Shown here: positions 51,311 to 62,109 of the stretch, piece by piece
Layout of the letters: every line of letters begins with the position of its first letter
Position numbering within the stretch: the stretch's first letter is position 1
NCBI GenBank assembly: GCA_019694875.1
Contig: JAIBBC010000002.1
Location: 62,001-126,000 of the forward strand
Length of the DNA: 64,000 bases
DNA from: Cyclobacteriaceae bacterium
GTDB taxonomy: Bacteria; Bacteroidota; Bacteroidia; Cytophagales; Cyclobacteriaceae
Direction: 5' to 3'
The notes under the pieces: model-generated
The model's database searches: none
Told to the model about the DNA's origin: nothing
What the model saw: the letters and a program-made list of their open reading frames with translations, nothing else
Made by a program: the position numbers and the translations under genes

Positions 51311-52357
51311 ATGACGTCATTTTACAGGTCCCTCGGTTTATTTCTCCTGATAGTTTTACCCGTTCTGGCGATGGCTCAGGGTGAACGTGGTGACAAAACT
51401 GCCGTTACGTTCGAAGAGCTTTATGATGAGCCCCATAACATCAATAAACTGTTCGTGTATTTGCAGCCCTTGTATGGAGAGGTGTTTGCGACAAACGTCA
51501 ATGCCGGCTTCGGGTTGCAGGCGCAGTACAATGTGAAAGACAAAGTTGACCTGAACGCCAGTTTCCGTTCTACTTACGGCAGCCAGTTTTTTGATTTGAA
51601 TCGCGATCAGGGAAAACGCACCAGCGAAACGGATAATCGTCAAAAGCCTTTTACTTTTTTTGAAATAGGCGGAACGTATTTCATTAAAGACATGGAGAAG
51701 AGTTCGAAAACAAAAATCGTTCTCTATAAAAAAAGTTATACCGGTAATAAATGGGCTGCGCGCGTTCCGCTGAATGCAGAAGTGCCATGTAAAGTACGGC
51801 AGGTTATCGGGGCTCGTTTAGGAGCAACCGTATGGCAAAGTACTATTGACGTGAACAACATCATGAAGAAGCAGGATCTTTCTGCTGCTGATTTTGAAGA
51901 TGAAACGGGTGCAACATTGGCTGACGAGGGCTTGGCCAACGGTGACGATGATGTTACGATATTTTCGAACGTATCAAGCGCAGGTCTCTACCTGGGAGGT
52001 TCCTTCAGCTGGATTCGCAATGCGGCTTTCAGTTTCGATAAATACGAAGGCGGTGTCGATGACCTTATCCTGACAACTTACCTGGACGTTTTGATTGCGC
52101 CCCGTGTTAAAGTTGACGACATCGTTTATCTCGATACCCCGTACGACATCAGTCCGATCAGCGTTAAGAAGATCGGTTTCCGTGCAGGGGTTGAAGGTAA
52201 ATTCAATCGCACACTCAGCTGGGCGTATGGCGCAGAGATCGGGTACCGCCCGGGTATTGACGGCCGGATGTTCTATGCATTGGTTAAGATCAGCTTCCCG
52301 GTATTCGGCACCAACCTCGATTATAAAGTAGAGTCGTTCGAGAAAGCCAAACCGTAA
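51311..52357 (+). CDS. Hypothetical outer-membrane beta-barrel protein
   Basis: 348 residues from ATG 51311; the upstream extension to 51212 precedes the signal peptide (MTSFYRSLGLFLLIVLPVLAMAQ). The mature part alternates strands (YGEVFATNVNAGFGLQAQYN, VDLNASFRSTY, SAGLYLGGSFSW, KKIGFRAGVEGKF) with a terminal FYALVKISFPVF-type strand. No family was named. It is 7 bp upstream of hutI, but functional linkage is doubtful. Confidence 0.7.
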   Translation: MTSFYRSLGLFLLIVLPVLAMAQGERGDKTAVTFEELYDEPHNINKLFVYLQPLYGEVFATNVNAGFGLQAQYNVKDKVDLNASFRSTYGSQFFDLNRDQGKRTSETDNRQKPFTFFEIGGTYFIKDMEKSSKTKIVLYKKSYTGNKWAARVPLNAEVPCKVRQVIGARLGATVWQSTIDVNNIMKKQDLSAADFEDETGATLADEGLANGDDDVTIFSNVSSAGLYLGGSFSWIRNAAFSFDKYEGGVDDLILTTYLDVLIAPRVKVDDIVYLDTPYDISPISVKKIGFRAGVEGKFNRTLSWAYGAEIGYRPGIDGRMFYALVKISFPVFGTNLDYKVESFEKAKP

Positions 52358-52364
52358 ATATCCT

Positions 52365-53606
52365 GTGACCTGGGATATTCTCATACGCAACATCAAGGGT
52401 TTAGTTCAAACACGTGATCGGGCAACCGGTCCGTTAAAAGGTGCGGCCATGGCCATACTCCCGGTGCTTGAGAATGCCTACCTCATTATTCACAACGGTA
52501 TTATCGAGGACTACGGAAGCATGGAAAAACTTCCGGCAAGCGCATCTGCGATTACCGTAATGGATGCAACGGATCGTTTTGTTTTTCCTTCATTTGTCGA
52601 TTCGCATACGCACCTCATTTTCGCAGCCAGTCGCGAAGAAGAGTTCGTAATGAAAATTAAAGGCGCGACTTATGAAGAGATCGCTGCAAAGGGCGGTGGT
52701 ATTCTGAATTCGGCAAAAAAACTTCAGTCAGCTTCGGAAGACGAACTGTTTGAACGTGCGATGAGTCGTGTACATGAAATTATTCGTACGGGTACAGGCG
52801 CGGTGGAAATCAAAAGCGGTTATGGATTAACCGTAAAGGATGAACTCAAAATGTTACGCGTTGCCAGACGGATCGGCAAAGAAAGTCCGCTTACAGTTAA
52901 GTCAACTCTTTTAGGAGCACATGCGGTTCCGAAAGACAAAACAAAAGAGCAATACATTGAGATGATCGTACAGGAAATGATTCCCGCGGTAACGGAAGAA
53001 AAACTGGCCGATTACATCGATGTGTTTTGCGAACAGGGTTTCTTTTCGCAGAGCGAAACCGAACGAATTGTTGAAGAAGGAAAAAAGCATGGCATGAAGC
53101 CGCGCATTCACGCAAATCAGCTTCATCGCTCCGGAGGAGTTCAGGCAGGCGTCAACACCGGAGCGTTAAGTGTTGATCATCTTGAGAATATCGGTGATGA
53201 AGAAATTGAATGCCTGAAGAACTCATCAGTCATACCTACGGCTTTGCCGGGGGCTGCATTCTTTTTAGGATTGCCCTTCCCGCCTGCGCGGAAGATTATC
53301 GAAGCAGGACTTCCGCTGGCCATTGCATCAGATTATAATCCCGGCAGTGCACCAAGCGGAAACATGCAGCTTATGCTATCGCTTGCGTGTATCAAAATGA
53401 AGATGACTCCGGAAGAAGCCATTAATGCTGCAACTATTAATACAGCGGTGGCGCTGGAGTTGGACGACACCCATGGCAGCATTACAAAAGGAAAGATTGC
53501 CAATCTCTTCATCACCAGACCGATGTCATCGTTTGCTTTCATGCCGTATGCAATTGGAAGCAATTGTGTGGAAACCACGATTCTTTCCGGCAAAGTGCTT
53601 TCCTGA
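52365..53606 (+). CDS. hutI: Imidazolonepropionase
   Basis: 413 residues, start GTG 52365 (TWDILIRNIKGLVQT). Amidohydrolase family: the metal site DSHTHLIFAASREEEF, GTGAVEIKSGYGL, and HANQLHRSGGVQ, SVDHLENI and ASDYNPGSAPS are all hutI signatures. It hydrolyses 4-imidazolone-5-propanoate to N-formimidoyl-glutamate in histidine degradation. No other hut gene is in the window, so the pathway must be dispersed. Confidence 0.95.
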   Translation: MTWDILIRNIKGLVQTRDRATGPLKGAAMAILPVLENAYLIIHNGIIEDYGSMEKLPASASAITVMDATDRFVFPSFVDSHTHLIFAASREEEFVMKIKGATYEEIAAKGGGILNSAKKLQSASEDELFERAMSRVHEIIRTGTGAVEIKSGYGLTVKDELKMLRVARRIGKESPLTVKSTLLGAHAVPKDKTKEQYIEMIVQEMIPAVTEEKLADYIDVFCEQGFFSQSETERIVEEGKKHGMKPRIHANQLHRSGGVQAGVNTGALSVDHLENIGDEEIECLKNSSVIPTALPGAAFFLGLPFPPARKIIEAGLPLAIASDYNPGSAPSGNMQLMLSLACIKMKMTPEEAINAATINTAVALELDDTHGSITKGKIANLFITRPMSSFAFMPYAIGSNCVETTILSGKVLS

Positions 53607-53674
53607 GCAAGCCAGTTGTTCCAGATTTTAATATCTCGATTTCCTTCTTAATTTGAAACGATTATTTCCCATCC

Positions 53675-54208
53675 ATGAGTCTAGAAACCCGAATCAAGAG
53701 TGCGATACGCGATGTGCCCGATTTTCCAAAGCCGGGAATTTTATTCAAAGATATTACCCCCATGCTGGCTGACCCGCACCTGGTTAAAGATGTGATCCAG
53801 ACGATTGCAACGCAATACAAAGGACAAAAGATTGATGCGATTGCAGCCGTTGAAGCCCGTGGCTTTATTTTCGGTTCGATTCTCGCCCAGGAACTGCAGT
53901 GTGCATTCGTACCGATGCGCAAATCGGGTAAGCTTCCGTATAAAACAATTTCGCAGGAATATGCGTTGGAATACGGAACCGCTTCGGTAGAGGTTCATGA
54001 AGATGGAATCAAAAAAGGCTGGAATGTGCTTGTACATGACGACCTGCTCGCGACCGGTGGAACGGCAAGCGCAGCAGCATGGCTCGTGCAACAATTGGGC
54101 GGCACGGTAGCAGGATTTTCTTTTTTGATTAATCTTTCATTTCTGCCAGGCGAAAAAAAGCTTTATGAAGAATTTAAGGTTCAGCCGAAATATATTTTGA
54201 AATACTAA
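53675..54208 (+). CDS. apt: Adenine phosphoribosyltransferase
   Basis: 177 residues. It begins ETRIKSAIRDVPDFPKPGILFKDITPML, the standard Apt start, with EARGFIFGSILA, VPMRKSGKLP, and the PRPP-binding loop VLVHDDLLATGGTA. It converts adenine and PRPP to AMP in purine salvage. The Lon-N-type gene follows 8 bp later. Confidence 0.97.
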   Translation: MSLETRIKSAIRDVPDFPKPGILFKDITPMLADPHLVKDVIQTIATQYKGQKIDAIAAVEARGFIFGSILAQELQCAFVPMRKSGKLPYKTISQEYALEYGTASVEVHEDGIKKGWNVLVHDDLLATGGTASAAAWLVQQLGGTVAGFSFLINLSFLPGEKKLYEEFKVQPKYILKY

Positions 54209-54216
54209 CTTTCTGT

Positions 54217-54798
54217 ATGGGCAGTACGATACCAATGTTTCCTTTGACGATCCTTCCCCTTCCGGGAGAACTGGTGCCGTTGCACATTTTTGAACCGCGT
54301 TACCGCGAATTACTCGATGATGCGGAGGCTGAGGATATCAAGTTTGGCATCTATTTCAACCACGCGATCAATACCCAGCGCGTTGGGTCACTGATGAAGC
54401 TGGAGCGGATCATTAAAAAATATGAAACCGGTGAGTCTGATATCATTGTTAAGTGCTACGATGCCTTTACGATGGATAAAATGTACCGGAGCTATCGGTC
54501 CAAACAATATTCAGCGGGTGATGTAAATTTCTGGAAAACCAATCAGCACGAGCCTATCAGTGAGAAACTCGATGCATTGTTCCGTGAGTATTTGTTAAAA
54601 CGAAACATCGTGCGCCCGGAATCATTTTTTAATGCCTATGCGGTGGCGATTGAGTTAAACCTGGATGTAAACGACCGGTATGATTTTATGCTAACCGAAG
54701 GTAAGGCACAGGAATCTTTTCTTATTCAACGTATACGGTACCAACTGCACCTGTTCGCGCAAGAGGAGCGAAGTAAAGACGTATTCCATCTCAATTAA
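54217..54798 (+). CDS. Lon N-terminal-domain (LON substrate-binding) protein
   Basis: 193 residues. MFPLTILPLPGELVPLHIFEPRYRELLDDA is the typical opening of the LON substrate-binding domain, here without ATPase or protease domains. The C-terminal helices (RDKxx-like QRIRYQLHLFAQEER) are also typical of stand-alone members. Function unknown, probably protein binding. Likely co-transcribed with apt. Confidence 0.88.
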   Translation: MGSTIPMFPLTILPLPGELVPLHIFEPRYRELLDDAEAEDIKFGIYFNHAINTQRVGSLMKLERIIKKYETGESDIIVKCYDAFTMDKMYRSYRSKQYSAGDVNFWKTNQHEPISEKLDALFREYLLKRNIVRPESFFNAYAVAIELNLDVNDRYDFMLTEGKAQESFLIQRIRYQLHLFAQEERSKDVFHLN

Positions 54799-54801
54799 AA
54801 T

Positions 54802-54835
54802 AAAAAAACCCTGACGGCACCGCCAGGGTTTTTTC
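54802..54835. terminator. Bidirectional intrinsic terminator
   Basis: AACCCTGACGG and CCGCCAGGGTT form an 11-bp stem with one mismatch, flanked by A and T runs. It separates the Lon-N-type gene from the convergent M16 peptidase gene. Confidence 0.88.
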
Positions 54836-54852
54836 TTAGCAAAAATCGAATA

Positions 54853-57636
54853 CTATTTCTGTGGAGCCGCCTTGGCTTTTGCAAAATCTCCTGCCTTCAC
54901 AATATTAATCATCTCAGGCTTGAGGTATTTCTTCATAGCCGCGTTGATTTGTTCAGGAGTTAACGCTTGGATTTTTTTCTCATAAGCGTCATCCCACTTC
55001 AGATCACGTTTAATAAACAGATAGTTGTTCAGCGTTCCCGCAAGACTTGCGTCCTGTGCCCGCGTTACGGTACGGCCCTGCAGCCATCCCGATTTTGCCG
55101 CGGCAACTTCTTCGGCTGTGAAACCTTCGGTAATTACTTTTTGAATTTCTTCCTTGAATGCAATTTCAAGTTTCTCAGCATTCTCTGGCGCATAAATCGC
55201 GTTAGCGAAGAATGTTCCGATGTTATCAAGCGAACCTGCCGAGAACGATGAACCCACTCCATAGCTCAACCCGTCTTTTTGACGAATGCGAACTGCAAGA
55301 CGCGAATTCAGAAATCCGCCACCGAGCATGTAGTTACCTAATACCAACGCGGGGTAGTCGGGATTATCGTCACGCATTTCGAAATTATAGGTAGCCAGAA
55401 AAATTGCATTGGCCTTGTCGGGCGCTTCAAGCGATTCGTTGATAGCCGGCACGGTGAAAAGTTGTGCCACTAACCGTGAATACGGTGAAGGACTTTTCCA
55501 GTTGCCAAACAATTCAGTTAGCTGTTTTTGCAGTTCAGCCGGATCGAAATCGCCAACAGCCGATACGGTGGCATTTGATGCGCCATAGAAATCTTTATGG
55601 AATTTCTTCAGATCATCGAGGTTTACACCTTTGATCGAAGTAATCGATTCATCGATGCTTTCCGCATATCGCGGATCTTCTTTCGGGTATTTATTCGTGT
55701 GCTTCTGCAAACGCATGGAAGCAATGAATCCGGGCTCACTGCGGTTGGATTCGATGGCAGCCAGGTTTTCGTTTTTCATTTTTTCAAGTTCATCTGCAGG
55801 GAAAATTGGTTCCTTTACAATCTCAGCCGCGAGCTTCAGCGCTTCCGGCAAATTAGGGCGTGTTGTGCTGATGTTGATGAACGCCTGTGTGGCGCTTCCG
55901 CCAATCGAGACGTTTGCCTTTAACCGGTCGAACTCATCTTTTATTTGCTGACGCGTGTGTTTTGCAGTGCCTTTATTGAGCATCGAACCAGTGTACTGGC
56001 CGATCGTTCCTTTATTTGACAACGATTTTAAATCGCCAAAGCGGAAGGTGATGCGAACCTCAACGGATTCACCGCGTGTTTTCTTGGAAAGCATAGCGCC
56101 TTTCATGCCGTTGGGCAGATCGAAACGGGTGGTACGGCTTTCGATGTTGGCAGGTGACGGATCGAATGCTTCGCCTTGTGCCATTGCGGCATTGCCCTTG
56201 TAGTCTTTCACCATTGCCTCTACATCGGGTACGGCAGGAATTTCCGAACGGTCGGGTTTGTCGGTTGGAATGAAAACTCCGACCGTGCGGTTGTCGGCCT
56301 TCAAATATTGTGCGGCAACACGCTTCACATCGTCAACCGTAACTTCTTTTATACGATCGCGCGAAAGAAAAAGCAATCTCCAGTCGCCTGCGCCAATCGA
56401 TTCACTCAGGCTCAGGCCGATTCTCTCGGATGAGTTAAACATCAGTTCGATGCTTTTGAGGAGTTCATTTTTGGCGCGGTCGACTTCTTCCTTGGTGGGA
56501 GGATTTTTAACCACGTCATCGATGGTTTGAAGCATTATATTTTTTGCATCATCAAGCGGCTTTTCTTTCAGCACCTGGGTATATGCCAGCAACAAGCTTG
56601 GCTCTTTCCACTGGAAGCAGAATGCGCCCGCAGCACTTGCCTTCTTGGTATCGACCAGCGCCTTGTACAATCTGCCGGATGGCTGCGTTGACAAGATGTT
56701 TGAAAGAACATTCACTGCGGCAAAATCGGGATGCGAACCGGCCGGAATGTGATACGCTACCATACCCACCTGCACATCGCCTACGCGCTTCAACGAAACA
56801 AAACGTTCACCGTCCTGAACGGGATCAAGTGTATAGGTAGGCGAGAGGTCACGCATCGGGCGTGGAACCATGCCAAATTTTTCATTGATCAGCTTCAGTG
56901 TTTTTTCTTCATCTATCTTTCCAACAACCGTGAGCACGGCATTGTCGGGCTGATAGTAGCGATGGTAAAACGCCTGTAGTTTATCGATCGGCACATTTTC
57001 AAGATCGGCCTTCGAGCCGATTGTTGATTTTCCATAGTTGTGCCAGAGGTAAGCTGTTGACATCACGCGTTCCATCAGCACTCCAAACGGATCGTTCTCG
57101 CCTGATTCAAACTCATTCCGTACAACCGTCATTTCGCTATCCAGGTCTTTCTTGGCGATGTAGGAGTTAACCATCCGGTCTGATTCCAGATCGAGTGCCC
57201 ACAGCAGGTTTTCATCTGTTGCATTAAATGTTTCGAAATAGTTTGTGCGGTCAACCCAGGTTGTTCCATTAGGCCTTGCGCCATGCTCTGTTAATTCCTG
57301 CGGAATGTTCGGGTGCTTGGGTGTGCCTTTGAACACGAGGTGTTCAAGCAGGTGGGCCATACCGGTTTCCCCATAGTTTTCATGCTTTGAACCCACCATG
57401 TAGGTAATGTTTACCGTAATGGTCTGTTTAGAGGGATCAGGGAAAAGCAGCACCCGCAAGCCGTTCTGAAGGCGATATTCGGTAATGCCTTCCACCGAGG
57501 TAACTTTTACAGGAGGAGGGACAATCGGTTTGTCCTCCATTTTTGGACCTTCCGGCCCTTTTTTAGTCTTATTCTTTTGCCCGAATGCGAAAACGGACAA
57601 GAGAATAAAACCCACCAGGAGTATTTTTTTGCTCAT
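54853..57636 (-). CDS. M16 family zinc metallopeptidase (two-half type)
   Basis: 927 residues with a signal peptide (MSKKILLVGFILLSVFAFGQ). The N-terminal half carries the inverted zinc motif H95-LLE98-H99 (MAHLLEHLVFKGT) with a downstream glutamate (ESDRM and VVRNEFESGEN). The C-terminal half (from about 500) is the inactive partner domain with ARxRxK-like VRIRQKDGLSYGV. The fused two-half form corresponds to pitrilysin/PqqL-like periplasmic peptidases that degrade peptides. It is a single gene on the minus strand. Confidence 0.93.
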   Translation of the reverse strand: MSKKILLVGFILLSVFAFGQKNKTKKGPEGPKMEDKPIVPPPVKVTSVEGITEYRLQNGLRVLLFPDPSKQTITVNITYMVGSKHENYGETGMAHLLEHLVFKGTPKHPNIPQELTEHGARPNGTTWVDRTNYFETFNATDENLLWALDLESDRMVNSYIAKKDLDSEMTVVRNEFESGENDPFGVLMERVMSTAYLWHNYGKSTIGSKADLENVPIDKLQAFYHRYYQPDNAVLTVVGKIDEEKTLKLINEKFGMVPRPMRDLSPTYTLDPVQDGERFVSLKRVGDVQVGMVAYHIPAGSHPDFAAVNVLSNILSTQPSGRLYKALVDTKKASAAGAFCFQWKEPSLLLAYTQVLKEKPLDDAKNIMLQTIDDVVKNPPTKEEVDRAKNELLKSIELMFNSSERIGLSLSESIGAGDWRLLFLSRDRIKEVTVDDVKRVAAQYLKADNRTVGVFIPTDKPDRSEIPAVPDVEAMVKDYKGNAAMAQGEAFDPSPANIESRTTRFDLPNGMKGAMLSKKTRGESVEVRITFRFGDLKSLSNKGTIGQYTGSMLNKGTAKHTRQQIKDEFDRLKANVSIGGSATQAFINISTTRPNLPEALKLAAEIVKEPIFPADELEKMKNENLAAIESNRSEPGFIASMRLQKHTNKYPKEDPRYAESIDESITSIKGVNLDDLKKFHKDFYGASNATVSAVGDFDPAELQKQLTELFGNWKSPSPYSRLVAQLFTVPAINESLEAPDKANAIFLATYNFEMRDDNPDYPALVLGNYMLGGGFLNSRLAVRIRQKDGLSYGVGSSFSAGSLDNIGTFFANAIYAPENAEKLEIAFKEEIQKVITEGFTAEEVAAAKSGWLQGRTVTRAQDASLAGTLNNYLFIKRDLKWDDAYEKKIQALTPEQINAAMKKYLKPEMINIVKAGDFAKAKAAPQK

Positions 57637-57967
57637 ATCGTGGAATTGATTTAGTCTATCAAAGTAAGGGTTAACGGCTGTAAAAGCAATTGGGCATTAC
57701 CCGGATTTCAGTATCCGGTTTTGACACACGTTGTGTTCACGGATGTACAAGTTGTGGTATGTAAAAAGTTACAGCTAACGCGAAATATTTTTATTCTGCG
57801 TTTTATTAAAAAATGTTAATCCTTTTTTGTGAACTGCCGTTAAAGCCAACCTTTGTTTGCAATAGAATGTTATCACGGGGTTAACAATATTTAACAACAC
57901 TTTTGTGTAAACCAGACAACTTTCTTACGTCATGTGTCGTCTTTAGAAATGTAAATCAAAAACTACC
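57637..57967. other. Divergent promoter region
   Basis: 331 AT-rich bases between the divergent M16 peptidase and 190-residue protein genes. It must contain both promoters; several TTTG-containing stretches exist but none fits the full TTTG/TAnnTTTG pattern well enough to call. No gene was seen. Confidence 0.5.
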
Positions 57968-58540
57968 ATGAAAAAATTAGTTGTGATGTTCGGTGTGCTA
58001 ATGATTATTAGCAGAGTTGCGATCGCAGGCGAAGTGAATGCCCCCAAGGCTACCAATACTTCTGTTACCATGAAGGGAGAAATTGTGAAGATCTTTTATC
58101 GTTCTGAAAATGCAGACCGTGTTAAAGTAACCATACTGGATGCCGCTTCTAAAGCTGTGTTTACAGAGGAGATTAAAAACAGATCAAGCTTTGTTCGTCC
58201 GTACAATCTTGAAAACCTTCCATTTGGTGAATACACCATTGTGCTGGAAGACAGAAACGGCAGAACAGAGGAGCGTTTTACGTATGCAAAACCTGCTGTT
58301 GAAGTTCAGGCGAACATTATCAAAATCCGTGACAGCCGTAAAGCAATTGTAACCTTATTCAGCAAAGGCGAAACGGAAGTTACGTACAGCGTACTGGATA
58401 TTGATAACAATGTACTGTATTCAAAAACACAAAAAGTAAACGGTCAGGCTACCCGATCATTCAATCTCGAAAAAGTGAAAGGCGCAGTAACGGTTCAGGT
58501 GTCCGATAGCAAAGGTATTCTGAAGTACAAGGCTCTTTAA
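57968..58540 (+). CDS. Hypothetical secreted protein with two Ig/Fn3-like repeats
   Basis: 190 residues with a signal peptide (MKKLVVMFGVLMIISRVAIA). Two similar beta-sandwich-like repeats follow: KGEIVKIFYRSENADRVKVT with NRSSFVRPYNLENLPFGEYTIVLED, and AIVTLFSKGETEVTYSVLDID with GQATRSFNLEKVKGAVTVQVSD. The second lacks the closing GxY motif. No catalytic residues are apparent. Such short proteins are common abundant envelope proteins in Bacteroidota; function unknown. Confidence 0.7.
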   Translation: MKKLVVMFGVLMIISRVAIAGEVNAPKATNTSVTMKGEIVKIFYRSENADRVKVTILDAASKAVFTEEIKNRSSFVRPYNLENLPFGEYTIVLEDRNGRTEERFTYAKPAVEVQANIIKIRDSRKAIVTLFSKGETEVTYSVLDIDNNVLYSKTQKVNGQATRSFNLEKVKGAVTVQVSDSKGILKYKAL

Positions 58541-58560
58541 TTGTTGACTGTTTCGACAAT

Positions 58561-58592
58561 AAAAAACCCGAAGCGATTCGGGTTTTTTGTTT
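58561..58592. terminator. Bidirectional intrinsic terminator
   Basis: AAAAAACCCGAA and TTCGGGTTTTTT pair around GCGA; A and T runs are on both sides. It serves the secreted-protein gene and the convergent icmF gene. Confidence 0.92.
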
Positions 58593-58609
58593 TTATCGTA
58601 TGGGAAGGA

Positions 58610-61600
58610 TTACATGTTTCTGCGGTACTGCCCGCCAACTTCAAAGAGCGCTTTTGTAATTTCTCCCAGCGAGCATACTTTACACGCTTCCATTAATTCG
58701 GCAAAGATATTTTTGTTTTGAATGGCAGCCTCCTGAACGTTTTCCAGGTGAGCCTTTGCTTTTGTTTGCTGGAACTGGTGGAGATTTTTAAGCATCGTAA
58801 TCTGATACTCTTTTTCTTCTGTTGTTGCGCGGATAACCTCCTGCGGGATAATGGTAGGCGAACCCTTCGAACTCAGGAACGTGTTCACACCAATAATCGG
58901 GTATTCTCCCGTGTGCTTCAGCGTTTCATAATACAAACTTTCTTCCTGGATTTTGCCGCGCTGGTACATCGTTTCCATCGCTCCGAGCACACCTCCGCGT
59001 TCGGTAATGCGATCGAATTCGAGCAACACAGCTTCTTCAACCAGATCAGTCAATTCTTCGATGATGAATGAACCCTGGATCGGGTTTTCATTTTTAGCTA
59101 ATCCAAGTTCTTTGTTAATAATCAACTGAATCGCCATCGCCCTGCGCACGCTTTCTTCGGTTGGCGTAGTAATAGCCTCGTCATAGGCATTCGTGTGAAG
59201 CGAATTACAGTTGTCGTAAATCGCGTACAACGCCTGCAGCGTAGTGCGGATATCGTTGAAATCAATTTCCTGTGCATGCAGCGACCGGCCGGATGTTTGA
59301 ATATGATACTTGAGCATCTGGCTTCGGCTGTTCGCGTTGTACTTGTTCTTCAATGCTTTCGCCCAGATGCGTCTCGCCACGCGACCGATCACAGCATACT
59401 CCGGATCGATTCCGTTCGAAAAGAAGAATGATAGATTCGGTGCGAACTCGTTGATGTCCATTCCGCGGCTGAGGTAGTATTCCACGTAGGTGAAACCATT
59501 CGCCAGCGTAAAGGCAAGTTGAGTGATGGGGTTAGCGCCCGCTTCTGCAATGTGATACCCGGAGATCGATACCGAATAAAAATTACGAACCTTCTGATCA
59601 ATAAAATATTGCTGTACATCACCCATGAGGCGAAGTGCAAATTCTGTGGAGAATATACAGGTGTTCTGTGCCTGATCTTCTTTTAAGATGTCGGCCTGTA
59701 CCGTACCACGAACCTGCGACAACGTTTCGGCTTTAATTTTTTCGTAAACATCTTTTGGAAGAACCTGGTCGCCTGTTACGCCCAACAGCATCAACCCTAA
59801 ACCGTCATTGCCTTTCGGCAGTGAGCCCTGATAGGATGGACGTTCTTTTCCTTTGTAGAGTTCTGCGATTTTCTTTTCAACGTCTTTTTCGAGACCGTTC
59901 TTTTTGATGTACAATTCACATTGCTGATCGATTGCGGCATTCATGAAGTATCCGAGCAGCATGGGCGCAGGTCCGTTGATTGTCATCGAAACGGATGTCT
60001 TCGGATCGGCCAAATCAAAACCACTGTATAGTTTTTTAGCGTCATCGAGGCAGCAAATGCTTACCCCTGAGTTTCCAATTTTGCCATAGATATCCGGACG
60101 ATAATCGGGATCGTTTCCATATAACGTAACTGAATCAAACGCGGTGGACAGTCGCTTGGCAGGCATCGCCATACTCACATAGTGGAAGCGCCTGTTGGTG
60201 CGTTCGGGGCCGCCTTCTCCGGCAAACATCCGCGTTGGATCTTCACCTTCGCGCTTGAACGGATAAATACCCGCAGTGTACGGGAATTCACCCGGAACAT
60301 TTTCCTGCAGGTTCCATTTCAGCAAGTCGCCCCAAGCTTCGTAGCGCGGTAATGAGATTTTTGGAATCTGTAAGTGCGATAACGATTCGGAATGTGTTTG
60401 AATACCGATTTCTTTATCGCGTACCTTAAATTTGAAAACGGAGTCTTTGTATTGTTTTACTTTTCCGGGCCAGCTTTCAATCAGCTTTAAATTCTTTGGA
60501 TCAAGGTTCAGCTTAATCTTGTCAAACTCTGCCTGCAACGCCTTTTTAAGACCCGCATCACCGATGGCGTCAATCGTTGTCTGAACGGCATATAGTTTTT
60601 GAGCGGTTTCGCTTTGTTCGTTAGTCCACTGATCGTATGAGCGGTTGTTCTCGGAAATCTCACTGAGGTATCGTGTGCGGTGCGGAGGAATGACAAACAC
60701 CTTCTCCGACATTTCATGCGTGATCTCAAAGGTTGATTTGAGGTTAGCGCTTGTTTTGTCTACAATTTTATCAACCAGATGTTTGTAAAGCCGGTTTGTT
60801 CCCGGATCGTTGAATTGGGAGGCAATTGTTCCAAACACCGGCATGTCTTCAGGCTTTTTATCCCAAAGCTGGTGGTTGCGCTGGTATTGTTTTTTTACAT
60901 CGCGCAAAGCATCCAAACCGCCACGCTTATCAAACTTGTTCAGTGCAATCACATCGGCAAAATCAAGCATGTCGATTTTTTCCAGCTGTGTTGCGGCACC
61001 GTATTCCGGAGTCATCACGTATAACGACACATCGCTGTGATCGAGAATTTCGGTATCGCTTTGTCCAATACCCGATGTTTCCAATACAATCAAATCAAAA
61101 CCGGCAGCCTTCAAAATCTGGATCGCATCCTTTACATAAGCCGAAAGCGCGAGGTTGCTTTGACGTGTTGCGAGTGAACGCATGAACACACGCGGGTTGT
61201 TGATGGCATTCATGCGAATGCGGTCGCCCAGTAACGCACCACCTGTTTTGCGTTTAGACGGATCGACCGAAATGATGCCAAGCTTTTTGTCTTTGAAGTC
61301 GATCAAGAATCTTCTGACAAATTCATCCACCATTGATGATTTACCAGCGCCACCGGTTCCGGTAATACCCAGTACAGGTGTTTTTGATGCCTCAGCTTTT
61401 TTATTGATGTCTGCTAAAATGTCTTTGTGTTCATCCGAGAAATTTTCTGCAGCCGAAATCAGCTGCGCGATTTTCAGGTAGTTGCCTGTGTTCAGCTCGT
61501 TCTTATCAATTGTCTTGCCGGTCGGGTAATCACTTTTTTCAACCAGATCATTGATCATTCCCTGCAAGCCCATGGCGCGGCCATCATCCGGAGAATAAAT

Positions 61601-62017
61601 CTTCGTGATACCGTATTCCATTAACTCCTTAATCTCTTCCGGAAGGATAACCCCACCGCCACCACCAAAGATTTTGATATGTCCTGCGCCTTTTTCCCGC
61701 AACAGGTCGTACATGTACTTGAAGTATTCGTTGTGTCCGCCCTGGTAGCTGGTCATCGCAATTGCCTGGGCATCTTCCTGTATGGCAGTGTTAACAACCT
61801 CTTCCACACTGCGGTCGTGCCCGAGGTGAATGACCTCAACACCTGTTGCCTGGATAATTCTGCGCATAATGTTGATAGCAGCATCGTGGCCGTCAAACAA
61901 ACTTGCAGCGGTAACAATCCGGACTTTATTTTTTGGTTTGTAAGGCGCGGGAGCCTGATGCCCTGCGAGGTTCTGGGGTTTTTCTTTTTTCTCTGCGCTT
62001 GCCGTTTCGGTGCTCAT
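58610..62017 (-). CDS. icmF: Fused isobutyryl-CoA mutase family enzyme IcmF
   Basis: 1135 residues, the length of IcmF. The N-terminal B12-binding domain has DGHDAAIN (42-49) and the [11 protein letters not shown] loop. The middle MeaB-like G-protein chaperone domain has Walker A GTGGAGKS (220-227) and the [21 protein letters not shown] segment. The C-terminal methylmalonyl-CoA-mutase-type barrel has [24 protein letters not shown] and [15 protein letters not shown]. The enzyme interconverts branched and linear short acyl-CoAs using adenosylcobalamin, with its own GTPase repairing the cofactor. Substrate preference (isobutyryl, pivalyl or isovaleryl) cannot be fixed by eye. Confidence 0.95.
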   Translation of the reverse strand: MSTETASAEKKEKPQNLAGHQAPAPYKPKNKVRIVTAASLFDGHDAAINIMRRIIQATGVEVIHLGHDRSVEEVVNTAIQEDAQAIAMTSYQGGHNEYFKYMYDLLREKGAGHIKIFGGGGGVILPEEIKELMEYGITKIYSPDDGRAMGLQGMINDLVEKSDYPTGKTIDKNELNTGNYLKIAQLISAAENFSDEHKDILADINKKAEASKTPVLGITGTGGAGKSSMVDEFVRRFLIDFKDKKLGIISVDPSKRKTGGALLGDRIRMNAINNPRVFMRSLATRQSNLALSAYVKDAIQILKAAGFDLIVLETSGIGQSDTEILDHSDVSLYVMTPEYGAATQLEKIDMLDFADVIALNKFDKRGGLDALRDVKKQYQRNHQLWDKKPEDMPVFGTIASQFNDPGTNRLYKHLVDKIVDKTSANLKSTFEITHEMSEKVFVIPPHRTRYLSEISENNRSYDQWTNEQSETAQKLYAVQTTIDAIGDAGLKKALQAEFDKIKLNLDPKNLKLIESWPGKVKQYKDSVFKFKVRDKEIGIQTHSESLSHLQIPKISLPRYEAWGDLLKWNLQENVPGEFPYTAGIYPFKREGEDPTRMFAGEGGPERTNRRFHYVSMAMPAKRLSTAFDSVTLYGNDPDYRPDIYGKIGNSGVSICCLDDAKKLYSGFDLADPKTSVSMTINGPAPMLLGYFMNAAIDQQCELYIKKNGLEKDVEKKIAELYKGKERPSYQGSLPKGNDGLGLMLLGVTGDQVLPKDVYEKIKAETLSQVRGTVQADILKEDQAQNTCIFSTEFALRLMGDVQQYFIDQKVRNFYSVSISGYHIAEAGANPITQLAFTLANGFTYVEYYLSRGMDINEFAPNLSFFFSNGIDPEYAVIGRVARRIWAKALKNKYNANSRSQMLKYHIQTSGRSLHAQEIDFNDIRTTLQALYAIYDNCNSLHTNAYDEAITTPTEESVRRAMAIQLIINKELGLAKNENPIQGSFIIEELTDLVEEAVLLEFDRITERGGVLGAMETMYQRGKIQEESLYYETLKHTGEYPIIGVNTFLSSKGSPTIIPQEVIRATTEEKEYQITMLKNLHQFQQTKAKAHLENVQEAAIQNKNIFAELMEACKVCSLGEITKALFEVGGQYRRNM

Positions 62018-62109
62018 ACAGTCAAATTAGACTGTAAAAGTAAGGAGAAGGCATGCAAGAAGCTAACGAGGGTTAGGTCGTATTGTTTTGCAGGATGTGC
62101 AGCGCTATG

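Noticed and set aside
54967-57000. Several plus-strand open frames opposite the M16 peptidase
   Set aside because: Antisense shadows of a clearly conserved minus-strand gene.
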